The notes under the pieces: generated by a model
What the model was told of the DNA's origin: nothing
The model's database searches: none
What the model saw: the letters and a program-made list of their open reading frames with translations, nothing else
Made by a program: the position numbers and the translations under genes
IMG/VR virus record: IMGVR_UViG_3300051397_000031
Span: 1 to 33,766 of that record
From: a virus
Strand: one strand, 5' to 3'
Length of the DNA: 33,766 nt
Shown: piece by piece, positions 21,840 through 29,882 of the stretch
How positions within the stretch are numbered: the first letter of the stretch is position 1
How the letters are laid out: each line of letters begins with the position of its first letter

Positions 21840-23426
21840 TTACACGCGATTCTGGTAGTGCGGGTTGCGTTTTTGCGCCCACTCGCGCCCCAAATCCGAG
21901 TAGTCCAGCGGCTTGGACCGATGCGCCGAGCCGTCCCGGACGCGCTGGCGCGCCGCCTGCTCAATCTGTGCGTAGGTGTTGGAGCGGCGAAGACTCGCCA
22001 GCGCCTTATCGGCAACTTTCTTTCGGGTCGCCGCGTCGGGGATCGCCGACAGCGACTGGCGCAGCACTTTGAGCGCGACCACCTGCGCCGCGCGGTCCAC
22101 GGTCGAGAGGCCCGAGCGCGGGCGCAGGTTCGGCGGCAAAACCACCCCTTCCTCGTCCGAGATCAGCGCCGGATCGATTGTGTGCGACTCCTCCTGGTTG
22201 CCCTCCCAGGGGTCCTCCAACTCTTCGATCACCTCGTCAAGCTCGTCTTCCGCCGTCTTCGGACCGAGCTTGTCCCGAAGGGACTGGAAAATATCCATCA
22301 TTTCGTCTATTTTCTTCTCAAGCGCGGAGATTCTCTCTGCGTCGTCGTCCTTGGTCGCCCTCATTTCCATCCCCTCCCTCTCGTGCGCGCGGGCTTCTTC
22401 CTCCGACTCGTCTTCCGTGCTCTCTTTGAGCATTGCGTCTACCGCGTCCACCAGTTCGTCCGGGTCCGCGTCCTGCGCCCAGTGCTTGAGACCGAGCGCG
22501 GCCAGCCAGCTGGTGACCGCCCCACGGCCCTTGACCGGCGGACGGCTTTTTGTCGTCGGCATGCGGTCGTTCCCCTTTCCTCTTTTTCGGTCGTCCGGCG
22601 TCACAATCCGGTCTCCCTCCAGCGAATAACCGCCGCCGTCCTGACGGTTGCACGCGTCGACGATCCGGCGGCCGATGATCTTCCACTCCTTCGCTGTGTA
22701 GCCCCCTTTCTCGCGCTCGCCGTCCTCGTTGTAGTAATCGACTGCGTCACGCGCGTGCGCGCCGTTGAGCGGGTACTTGTAGTTTACCGGGTCCGCGTAC
22801 TGCTCGCGGTCCGTCGGGTACCCAGGTGGCGGTGTGCGGTGCCCGCTTTTGGTCTCCTGAATTCCGTACTTTTTCACTGCTTCCAGATTGTCCATGTCGC
22901 GCGTTCGCTGATCCTGAATTCTCACACGCTCTCCCGCCCTCCCCTGATGGACCACCGCAACGTGGTTCCCGACAATCCCGCGCTGTACGTAGGTTCCGTC
23001 GTCCTGCGGCACGTAGTCGCACTCGTACCCCGCGCTCACCTCCCTTTTTCCGTCCCGGATTTCACGAATCAACGTCTCGTCGTAAATCACGAGATCGGCC
23101 AAAAGAAGGTCCGCGTCGTCGCCCGCGCCGCGCCGAACGTTTTGGGTCGAGCCCTTCACGTAAAGCCGCGCGTCCGTGGGCGAGACTCCGCGTGGCGGGT
23201 GATCGTCCGTTACCGGTTTACCCTCGAAACTTGCGATAGCCGCCGGGCTGAATACCTCGGCCGGGTCCCGGTACACGCGCACCCGTTCGTAGCCGTCGGC
23301 ACCGATTTCCTGGGGCAGGTAGTCGTACCACCCGGCGCGCGAGATCGGGACGTTGTGCGCGATCAAAAACCCCTCCGGCGTCGACGTCAAATTCGGAGAA
23401 AATCGTGATCCGTAGTACGCCCTCAC
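21840..23426 (-). CDS. DUF2213 prohead protease with scaffold-like C-terminus
   Basis: A 528-residue protein. Residues 1-170 (RFSPNLTSTPEGFLIAHNVP, FEGKPVTDDHPPRGVSPTDA, RDGKREVSAGYECDYVPQDD) match DUF2213, a likely HK97-type protease. His76 (TDDHPP) and Ser131 (EVSAGY) are the plausible catalytic pair by analogy. Residues about 205-265 (DPVNYKYPLNGAHARDAVDY, EWKIIGRRIVDACNR) are a DUF6582-like module. The rest is acidic coiled coil (AERISALEKKIDEMMDIFQS), as expected of scaffold. Protease and scaffold are therefore probably one polypeptide. Confidence 0.75.
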   Translation of the reverse strand: MRAYYGSRFSPNLTSTPEGFLIAHNVPISRAGWYDYLPQEIGADGYERVRVYRDPAEVFSPAAIASFEGKPVTDDHPPRGVSPTDARLYVKGSTQNVRRGAGDDADLLLADLVIYDETLIREIRDGKREVSAGYECDYVPQDDGTYVQRGIVGNHVAVVHQGRAGERVRIQDQRTRDMDNLEAVKKYGIQETKSGHRTPPPGYPTDREQYADPVNYKYPLNGAHARDAVDYYNEDGEREKGGYTAKEWKIIGRRIVDACNRQDGGGYSLEGDRIVTPDDRKRGKGNDRMPTTKSRPPVKGRGAVTSWLAALGLKHWAQDADPDELVDAVDAMLKESTEDESEEEARAHEREGMEMRATKDDDAERISALEKKIDEMMDIFQSLRDKLGPKTAEDELDEVIEELEDPWEGNQEESHTIDPALISDEEGVVLPPNLRPRSGLSTVDRAAQVVALKVLRQSLSAIPDAATRKKVADKALASLRRSNTYAQIEQAARQRVRDGSAHRSKPLDYSDLGREWAQKRNPHYQNRV

Positions 23427-23466
23427 ACCGTCCCCACCACCTTTCCGGATCGTTTGCGACGCGAAG

Positions 23467-24363
23467 TCATCCGCTCAGCCTCTGCGCAACGACGCTCGGG
23501 GTCCAGATTTCCTGGAACTGCGCCCGCGTGAGCCGCGTGATCGATCCGCTTCGGTACACCTTGCACGGCCACTCCACGTCGTCGAGTTCGAGCAGTCCGA
23601 TGGGCGCGCAGCGGCAGTTATAAATTCCCCCAGGCGCGTAGTGCCCAGCCGAGCGCTCGCCGACCAATTCTTCCGGACTGGGAGGATCGCGCCACGCCAC
23701 CAGAACCCCGGCCATCGACGCGTGACTTTTGCGCACCCGCTGGTCTTCCGACGTTCTCCACACGTACCAGCCCACCCCAAGCTGCTCGTCTCTCGCCCTC
23801 TCAATCGCCGTGTGCGTCTTGCTCGTCTCGGTCCGGGCGATCAGTCTCGCTTTCACCTCCGTGGTGTGGGGGTAAAGTTTCTGCAGTTCCTTTGCAATCT
23901 CGCTCGAACGCAGCCCTTCCACGGCTCGCGTCGCGATGTGCTCTGTGAACTGCCTCGCTACGTCGGTCGGCACCGACCGGATCGCCTCCGCGTTTCGGTG
24001 CACTTCCGAGTGGAACGCACCCTTTAGCGGGCCCTCAATTTCGCGTTTGAGCGCCTCGTAGATCAGACGGCTCCTACGTCCGCGCCCCTGGTCCTCGCGC
24101 CACGTCCACCCGTCGTTTCCGGAAATCCGCCCCACAATCCTCGTGGCCTCGGCCTCCGCGTAGCGAACGAACCACGGGTCGTTCGTCGCGGCCCTTAGGA
24201 GCCGGATGATCTCGCCCGGACTTTCTGCGTCCGCAATCAACTCTTCCAGGCGGTCGGTCACCCGTCGGATGGAGTTCCAGTACTCCCGCTCAATCTTTTT
24301 TCTCGGGTCCAGTCGGCCCAGGAGTCGCGAACGCGCTGGAGAACGCATTTTCGGCGAACGCAT
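23467..24363 (-). CDS. MuF / SPP1 gp7-like minor head protein
   Basis: A 298-residue protein. The C-terminal half has the MuF box: KARLIARTETSKTHTAIERA, YVWRTSEDQRVRKSHASMAG, and HYAPGGIYNCRCAPIGLLEL with the CxC. This family goes into procapsids with the portal and may be ejected with DNA. Start uncertain: I chose ATG at 24363, 12 nt after GGGGGAGG; the frame is open to 24411. The 5' end overlaps the portal gene by about 74 nt. Confidence 0.75.
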   Translation of the reverse strand: MRSPKMRSPARSRLLGRLDPRKKIEREYWNSIRRVTDRLEELIADAESPGEIIRLLRAATNDPWFVRYAEAEATRIVGRISGNDGWTWREDQGRGRRSRLIYEALKREIEGPLKGAFHSEVHRNAEAIRSVPTDVARQFTEHIATRAVEGLRSSEIAKELQKLYPHTTEVKARLIARTETSKTHTAIERARDEQLGVGWYVWRTSEDQRVRKSHASMAGVLVAWRDPPSPEELVGERSAGHYAPGGIYNCRCAPIGLLELDDVEWPCKVYRSGSITRLTRAQFQEIWTPSVVAQRLSG

Positions 24364-25861
24364 CGGACGGAATCGCCTCCCCCTGAGACGTGCTATCGTC
24401 TGCCCGGTCAATCTGCTCCTGCGTGATCGAGCCGAAAGTTCCAGTCGAGTCGGCCATCTGACGGAGTTCTTGGAGCGCGGTTTTCTGGGAGAAAATCCCC
24501 GCGTTCACGAGATTCACGATTGCAGCGGTCTTTTGCTCGACCAGATCGGCGATCTCTTTGTCGTCGGGCGTTCGAATTGGAGCATAGACGTAGTCCAAGT
24601 CGTCCGGTATCGCGCCGAGCTCGCTTACGCAAATCACGGGCAGCAGCTTATCGAGGACCGGGGACAGGTGCGCATCTTGGAACTGTCGTACCGTGTCGTA
24701 GTAGTTCGCCTCGTCCGATTCGCCCGTCGCGTCCATCCCCGCCGGGCTGCGACCGAACAGGCGCGTTACGGGAATTTGCGACGCGCCCGACAAGTCCATC
24801 ATAAAGCTTTCATAAATCTGGTTGAGACCGGCGAACCCGCCGAACTGGAACGTCTGAAACTCGTCTGTGCTTCCGAGAAGCTGAATGCCCTGGTTGGACG
24901 TCAACCAGTTCTGCGCCTGAACGACCTGGAGCATATCCTGCAGCGCCGCCTGGTCGCCGAGCGAAAGCATCTGCTGCAAGTCGGCGAGTTTGATCACGCG
25001 AAGGTTGGAAAGAAAGATCAGCTGAGCAATATTGTAAGACGTGTTGTCGCGCTTCTTTAGCTCCTCGTAGATAACCTCCACCTCGGACTCGCCCCAGTAG
25101 ACTTCTGCCAGTTGCTCCCAGTAGGGGAGACGTCGGCCGACGAATCGGAGCACGCGACTGTGATGGACGCGCAACACCTGCCCGGTCGTCAGCGTAACTT
25201 CGTAGTACCTCGGCAGACCAAACTCCACGTCGGCCGGGTCTTCCTCCAGTTCGGTCGACGGGTACGCCCCCACCCAACGATCCACAACGAGGATATTTTC
25301 GAGCGCACCCGGCGCAATCGTATCGTAGTCGAGCGGCTCTTCCAGAAGGTCTTCGTGCCCCCGGATCACAAGGAGTCCGAGCGCGCCGCCGTACAGGCGG
25401 CCCCACTTCAGCCCGTGCAGAATTTTTTCCTTGAATCGCTTGATCCGCCAGACGCGATTGATCCGGTCCAGCTGGTCCGGCGGCAGCTGCGTGCGCAGCT
25501 GAATCCAATTTCGCGTCGCGTCCTCCGGGATCGTGTCCACCACTCGGCGCACAATCCAGCTGTTGCGGTACAGCGAGTTGATCAGCTGGTAGTCGTTCGT
25601 CAAGCGCGTCAGCGGGTATTGCGTTCCCTCGGACAGGTTGGGTGTGCCGTACCCCAGCCGCGCCAAAGGGTTGGAAAAAACGTCCTGCGTAAGCAGACGA
25701 TTGACGAGCGCCTGCGCGGCTTTGTCCTGCGACAGGCCGGGTGGAATCTTACCGCGCTGCTTCTGAGCGACCGTAGCGCTCGTTGCGCTATTGCTGCTTG
25801 TTGCGCTCGCTGCGCCCGTGGGGGATCGACTCGTTTGCCGCCGGTTGCGCTTTCGTGCCAC
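24290..25861 (-). CDS. portal protein (DUF1073)
   Basis: A 523-residue protein of the DUF1073 portal family: NDYQLINSLYRNSWIVRRVV, DTIPEDATRNWIQLRTQLPP, ILHGLKWGRLYGGALGLLVI, VLRFVGRRLPYWEQ, ASQIPVTRLFGRSPAGMDAT, DEANYYDTVRQFQDAHLSPV. It forms the dodecameric DNA channel at the capsid vertex. The first 40 residues are Ser/Thr/Ala-rich and probably disordered. Databases sometimes name this family after the Acb1 anti-CBASS protein; nothing here shows such activity. It starts 12 nt after terL. Confidence 0.85.
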   Translation of the reverse strand: MARKRNRRQTSRSPTGAASATSSNSATSATVAQKQRGKIPPGLSQDKAAQALVNRLLTQDVFSNPLARLGYGTPNLSEGTQYPLTRLTNDYQLINSLYRNSWIVRRVVDTIPEDATRNWIQLRTQLPPDQLDRINRVWRIKRFKEKILHGLKWGRLYGGALGLLVIRGHEDLLEEPLDYDTIAPGALENILVVDRWVGAYPSTELEEDPADVEFGLPRYYEVTLTTGQVLRVHHSRVLRFVGRRLPYWEQLAEVYWGESEVEVIYEELKKRDNTSYNIAQLIFLSNLRVIKLADLQQMLSLGDQAALQDMLQVVQAQNWLTSNQGIQLLGSTDEFQTFQFGGFAGLNQIYESFMMDLSGASQIPVTRLFGRSPAGMDATGESDEANYYDTVRQFQDAHLSPVLDKLLPVICVSELGAIPDDLDYVYAPIRTPDDKEIADLVEQKTAAIVNLVNAGIFSQKTALQELRQMADSTGTFGSITQEQIDRADDSTSQGEAIPSDAFAENAFSSAFATPGPTGPEKKD

Positions 25862-25873
25862 TGCAAAGCCCCC

Positions 25874-27154
25874 TTACGCCGCGTTCAGCCGGCGCGGAAT
25901 TACGATCGTGTGACACAGGTACCGGAGCGCGTCCACCGCGTGATCCGACTGCTTGAGCGGCTGTTCGACTCCGCGCGCGAGCGCCTTTTCGTCCCAAACG
26001 TACCCGGTGATCTCACGGACCAGATTTGGGCAGCGGTCGCGATTCACGCGAAGCCGTCTTGTTGCCAGAAGCGTGCTGACCGTCCGAATCCCGTCGATCA
26101 CGTCGTTTTGCGCGTCTCGCGTGTGCATTCCCCGGTGCCGGAGCGCCACTTTGAACGACGCGGCAGACGGGTCCACCACGACGAATCGCACCGGCGCGCT
26201 GCCCGCGAAGTTCAGCAGGTCCTGCGCGTACTCGCTGTCTTCCTTCTGCCGCCCCGACTCGCGCCCGCTGTGATAATACTCGTCCACTACCCACAGCGTT
26301 TTCCCGTCGTCCCAGCAGTCGAGAAACACGGTCGCGTTTTGCGTCCCGTAGTCTACGCCTACGTAGCGCCGAGCAAACGTGAAGAGCCCGGGCGGCGTCT
26401 CACTGTCCGCATACGTGTGCGTCTCAAGGTCCCACTGGTCGAACACGCGCCCTTCGGCCGCAACCCAACGGCCCAGTATATACCGCTGGTAAAAAACTCC
26501 TGAATAGAGGCTTCGATAGCGTGCTCTCGTGTGTTCCGAAAGGCTCCAGTTATCTTCGAGGGTAAAGTGAAGGTGTAGCGCGTTTTTCTGCTCAATCTGG
26601 TCCAGCCATCCGGTTTTAAACCAGTGGTACGGACCGGCCGGGTTGCAGTTAAACCAGAACTTGGAATTCTCCACGCTGCAGCGCGCGGTTGCCTGATTGA
26701 CAAAGCTCTCCGGCTGCAAGGCCACCTCGTCGAAGAAAACGCCCGCGAGCGTCACGCCCTGAATCAGATCCTGGCTGCGCTCGTCCCGTCCGCCGAACAG
26801 GTAGAACTCGTTCGACCGGCCCCGGCGACGGATCGTCAGGCTGTTGTTCGCCCGTCGCTCGTCCACGCGGTAGCCGCGCGCGGCCAGCATTCGCCGAAGC
26901 GGCAGGATCACGTTCCTCCGAACGGTCGCAATCGTCTTTCCGCAAAACGCGAAGTTCTCGCCGTCGAAATTGGCGAGCGACCAAATGACGAAGGAGAGCG
27001 ACATCGCAAGCGTCTTGCCGCCGCGAACGGAGCCATCGCAAATCAGAGCGTCGCGGTCGCGGTGCGGACTGCTCGGAAGCCACCACGTCAAAACCTGCGT
27101 CTGCTTGGGTGAAAAGGGTCGGAATCGGAAGCTGTCTCTACGCGGGTTCGCCAC
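25874..27154 (-). CDS. terminase large subunit (PBSX-type)
   Basis: A 426-residue packaging motor with nuclease. Walker A-like GSVRGGKT follows ALICD, Walker B is VFFDEVA, the coupling region contains SKFWFNCNPAGPYHWF, and RNase H-type nuclease acidic residues are in RRYVGVDYGTQNATVF, FVVVDPSAASF and QSDHAVDALRYL. Start chosen at GTG 27154 after GGGGAGGACC, overlapping terS by 17 nt; the frame is open to 27217. It should cut concatemers or circles and pump DNA, probably in headful mode. Confidence 0.9.
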   Translation of the reverse strand: MANPRRDSFRFRPFSPKQTQVLTWWLPSSPHRDRDALICDGSVRGGKTLAMSLSFVIWSLANFDGENFAFCGKTIATVRRNVILPLRRMLAARGYRVDERRANNSLTIRRRGRSNEFYLFGGRDERSQDLIQGVTLAGVFFDEVALQPESFVNQATARCSVENSKFWFNCNPAGPYHWFKTGWLDQIEQKNALHLHFTLEDNWSLSEHTRARYRSLYSGVFYQRYILGRWVAAEGRVFDQWDLETHTYADSETPPGLFTFARRYVGVDYGTQNATVFLDCWDDGKTLWVVDEYYHSGRESGRQKEDSEYAQDLLNFAGSAPVRFVVVDPSAASFKVALRHRGMHTRDAQNDVIDGIRTVSTLLATRRLRVNRDRCPNLVREITGYVWDEKALARGVEQPLKQSDHAVDALRYLCHTIVIPRRLNAA

Positions 27155-27683
27155 CGTGGTCCTCCCCGTCGTCCCCGTCGTTCCCTTCGTGCCAGACCTC
27201 CTGCGCTTTGGCTTCAAGCGCTTCGAGGAACCCGTCTTCCTCGTCCGGCACCTCGCCGCCTCCGTTCAGCCGGGCTATCTCTGCCCGCAGCTTTTCCGCC
27301 TGGAGTTGCGCGATTTGCTTCTGGAGCACGGCCAATTCTTCGTCCTCTTCGATGGCCTTCCTTCTCCCCCAGCGCCGTGGGAACCTGCGCTCCAAGCGCC
27401 AAGCCGAGGCCTGCCAGCAATCCTTTGCTGCGTTTGAAATATTCTGAAGATCAGCCATTTCAGACTCTGCCATCGCTTTTTCTACTGCGTTCAGGAAAAC
27501 GCGGTAAATCCCCGTTTTTTGCTCGTTGCCCAAACGCAGCCACGCGTACACGCTCACCTTGCTCACACCCGCGTAAGCCGCTGCCGTTTCGAGATACCAA
27601 CTGGAGCGCACAGCTTCCACAATTTTCGCCTGAACCTCCGGCGTCAGCTTGTACGGGTTTGTCGTTCCTTTCGGGCGTGCCAC
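27138..27683 (-). CDS. terminase small subunit
   Basis: A 181-residue protein. The N-terminal HTH (KLTPEVQAKIVEAVRSSWYL, ETAAAYAGVSKVSVYAWLRL) resembles phage TerS DNA-recognition domains; it continues with AVEKAMAESEMADLQNISNA, KDCWQASAWRLERRFPRRWG, typical of PBSX-like TerS, then a coiled coil (ELAVLQKQIAQLQAEKLRAE) and acidic tail. GTG at 27683. It follows a terminator by about 25 nt, too short for an ordinary promoter between them. Confidence 0.85.
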   Translation of the reverse strand: MARPKGTTNPYKLTPEVQAKIVEAVRSSWYLETAAAYAGVSKVSVYAWLRLGNEQKTGIYRVFLNAVEKAMAESEMADLQNISNAAKDCWQASAWRLERRFPRRWGRRKAIEEDEELAVLQKQIAQLQAEKLRAEIARLNGGGEVPDEEDGFLEALEAKAQEVWHEGNDGDDGEDHGGEPA

Positions 27684-27710
27684 GTCCTCACCCCACTTTC
27701 CGCCGCGAAC

Positions 27711-27734
27711 GAAAAAGCGCCCCTTGAGAGGCGC
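27711..27734 (-). terminator. terminator between replication and packaging genes
   Basis: Minus-strand RNA: GCGCCUC, loop UCAA, GGGGCGC (7 bp with one G-U pair), then UUUUUCG. It lies just after the stop of the RusA-ArpU gene and 28 nt before the terS start, so late transcription must start inside the upstream gene or pass this hairpin. Confidence 0.75.
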
Positions 27735-27737
27735 GGA

Positions 27738-28721
27738 TTAGTCCGTGGGCGCAGGCGGACTGGGTTTCAAACCGCCCCTCGCGCGTGTGCGCCGACCGCC
27801 CATGATCGGATTATAGCACGTTTCCGGCCGCGCGCGCCCCGACTCTGTCCCACGCGCGCGATCCGCCTGGAGGCGGTCCATCGTCTCGATTCCATCGGCC
27901 AAATCCCGATAGAGTGTGGATCTCGACACGTACAGCAGCGCGCAAATCTTATCCCGCTGGACCTCGTCGCGAAAGTACAGCGTCAGCGCTTTGCGTGAGC
28001 GGTCATCTTCCAGCGCCCTGACGTCGCCCTCGATTTCGGCCAGTTCGTCCGTGACGTCCTGCAGCTTCACGCGCAGGAGGGCGAGTGACAGGTTCAGCTT
28101 TTCGGCCTGCGCGTCGACCTCGACCACGAGGCTTGCCACCTTGTCCCCGTGCCCTCCGCTGGGGCGCCGGTCCGCGTTGACCTCAGGTACACTGCGAAAG
28201 GCTCCGAGAATCCCCGAGGGAGAAAGCCGGTCGAGCAGGTGGGCCAGCCGCTCTTCCTGGCGCGCAATCTGTGACGCGAGACGGCTTTTCTGCTTGACCA
28301 ACCCGCTCCACCCCTGCAGAACGACGCGATAGCTCTCGCGTGGGGAAGGGTTCTCGAGCGGTTCGATCTCGATTTCCACGCGCGGTCTTTCCCGGTCCAC
28401 AAAGAAGTCCTGTTCCTGCACCAGCACCCAACGGTCGTCCGGGTACAGAACTCCCTCGAGCGCGTCAAGCAAAACCTTTTCGCGGTTGTGCGCGTCGCGT
28501 CGGGCGCGATCCGGCCACGCGTACCAGAGTCGCACGACGATCTTGCGCCCTGGCTCCGGCACAACCCACCCCGCCTCCTGCGCCCACTGTTTGGCGATCC
28601 AGCCCGCCTCCGCGAAGTACGACCGGGTTTCCTCCGTCCGGATTCGACGGTTGGTCGCCACGTTGCGATAGGCGGCGTTTACGCTCGGCGGCAGGGGTAG
28701 CACCAGGCGCTGCGTCATCAT
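27738..28721 (-). CDS. RusA-like Holliday junction resolvase fused to ArpU/RinA-like regulator
   Basis: A 327-residue protein with two parts. Residues 1-125 match RusA: LVLPLPPSVNAAYRN, RRDAHNREKVLLDALEGVLY, PDDRW, with acidic residues D76, D86 and D95/D96. Residues about 130-300 look like a phage late regulator of the ArpU/RinA/DUF1492 group: long helices, a central ALRVKLQDVTDELAEIEGDV and an HTH ALTLYFRDEVQRDKICALLY, VSRSTLYRDLADGIE, like sigma region 4. ATG at 28721 or 28718 follows GGAGGCG. No stop or start codon with ribosome binding site is visible between the parts. It precedes terS, the usual place of late regulators. Confidence 0.7.
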   Translation of the reverse strand: MMTQRLVLPLPPSVNAAYRNVATNRRIRTEETRSYFAEAGWIAKQWAQEAGWVVPEPGRKIVVRLWYAWPDRARRDAHNREKVLLDALEGVLYPDDRWVLVQEQDFFVDRERPRVEIEIEPLENPSPRESYRVVLQGWSGLVKQKSRLASQIARQEERLAHLLDRLSPSGILGAFRSVPEVNADRRPSGGHGDKVASLVVEVDAQAEKLNLSLALLRVKLQDVTDELAEIEGDVRALEDDRSRKALTLYFRDEVQRDKICALLYVSRSTLYRDLADGIETMDRLQADRARGTESGRARPETCYNPIMGGRRTRARGGLKPSPPAPTD

Positions 28722-29037
28722 TGTCCTTCGCCTCCAACTCTCGCGCCACCTTTGCCTCTGGGCCTCTGACTCGTGACTCATACCGGAAGTGTTTACAGTC
28801 CGGCGATAGCCACACGAGTCCTAAAGGGCGACCGTTAGCCACCTTGCGAGGATCAACGTCCCACACCGACTCGCAGTAGTGTTCCGTCGTCGGATGGTTA
28901 GCGCTGTGCATGGCGATTGCCGCTGGATCATGATCGATGGCCACGTCTACACTGCGGCCCACGGCCAACTCAATGCCGGTACTCGCTCCGCCGCCGCCAG
29001 CGAAGCAATCTACGATCCTCTCCTCCGGGGCGCTCAT
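28465..29037 (-). pseudogene. truncated cytosine-C5 DNA methyltransferase, N-terminal remnant
   Basis: The first 84 codons are a clear phage C5-methyltransferase start: motif I CFAGGGGASTG (residues 11-21), then VAIDHDPAAIAMHSANHPTT, and motif IV GLVWLSPDCKHF with the catalytic Cys81. Straight after KHF the similarity ends. The reading frame continues as arginine-rich sequence that overlaps the rusA gene in another frame to 28465. The ENV motif, target-recognition domain and later motifs are absent. ATG overlaps the loader stop as ATGA. I read it as a 3' deletion that joined the remnant to rusA; methylation activity is not expected. Confidence 0.65.
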
Positions 29038-29882
29038 TTGTCGCCCTCCAGCCGGTAATTCAGGCTGGACTTTTCGCCCGGTGCCGCGCGCAGGATCACG
29101 GTGTGGTCGCGCGCTCGCTCGAAGATTCGGCTGCCAATCCCCTCGTCGATCTCGCAGATCGCGTCAAAATCTCGCTCCGAGGATACGAGAATCGGCAGAA
29201 AGTTCAGGTAGCGGTAGTTCACCACGTCAAACAGAAACTCCAGCTGGAAATCTGTGGGTGCCCTTCGCCCCTTGAAGAGGTCGTCGACGTAGAGCACGTC
29301 CGCGCGCCGCATCGCCTCAAGCTTCACGCTGATCTTGTCCAAGTCCTCGCGAAGTTCGTTGCTCCCCTCCACCCACGGGAAGTAATGCACCGAGATTCCG
29401 CGCGCAAGCAGCCGATTCGCGGTCGCCGTCAGGAGATGCGTTTTCCCGCACCCAGGCGGCCCCAGAAGCGCGACGCTGTTGTGCGGTCCAAATCGGATCT
29501 CCGAAAAGCGCTCCACGTAGTCCAGCACCGCTGCGAGAGCGCCCCGCACGCATTGCGGCCGTTCCTCCGGTCGGAAGCTCTCGAACGTGAGCCGACCGAA
29601 ACCCTCCGTGAGGTGGGAAGACTTGAAAATTCGCGCCGCGCGCTTTCGCTGCGAGCAGTCCGGACACGGAATCGCCACCTCGTGGTGGTACGTCCGTCGC
29701 TCCCCGCTTGGCAGCGTCACGGCGACCGGCACTTTCGCGAGAACGAATTCCAAGTCCCGGCAAGTATCACAGTCCACGGGAGGCGGGACGGATCCAGCCG
29801 ATTTGTCCGCCCGTGATCGATTTCTTTGGGTCTCTCGGTTCCTCAGGCGCTCTGTCCAGGTACGGGCCTCGAATTTTTCCAC
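29034..29882 (-). CDS. DnaC-like replicative helicase loader (AAA+ ATPase)
   Basis: A 282-residue loader. An N-terminal zinc-binding pair of motifs (CDTC near 38 and CPDC near 72) is followed by HLTEGFGRLTFESFRPEE, Walker A LLGPPGCGKTHLLTATANRL, Walker B ADVLYVDDLF, and sensor region FLPILVSSERDFD with an arginine-rich GIGSRIFERARDHTVIL. It should load host DnaB-type helicase at the phage origin with the DnaD-domain initiator encoded just before it. GTG at 29882 follows GGGAGGTCG and overlaps the initiator by 116 nt. Confidence 0.85.
   Translation of the reverse strand: MEKFEARTWTERLRNRETQRNRSRADKSAGSVPPPVDCDTCRDLEFVLAKVPVAVTLPSGERRTYHHEVAIPCPDCSQRKRAARIFKSSHLTEGFGRLTFESFRPEERPQCVRGALAAVLDYVERFSEIRFGPHNSVALLGPPGCGKTHLLTATANRLLARGISVHYFPWVEGSNELREDLDKISVKLEAMRRADVLYVDDLFKGRRAPTDFQLEFLFDVVNYRYLNFLPILVSSERDFDAICEIDEGIGSRIFERARDHTVILRAAPGEKSSLNYRLEGDK

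Noticed and set aside
19962-23408. Long plus-strand open frames (for example 21678-23408, 576 codons)
   Set aside because: They are mirrors of the protease and capsid genes in a GC-rich genome, with Arg/Val/Leu-rich translation and no recognisable domain.
24290-25861. Anti-CBASS (Acb1) function of the DUF1073 protein
   Set aside because: The name is sometimes attached to this family in databases. The gene is at the portal position with portal-like sequence and no phosphodiesterase motif was seen.
27684-27737. Late promoter directly before terS
   Set aside because: The gap contains a terminator and only about 28 nt before the start codon, with no -10/-35 pair that I could support.
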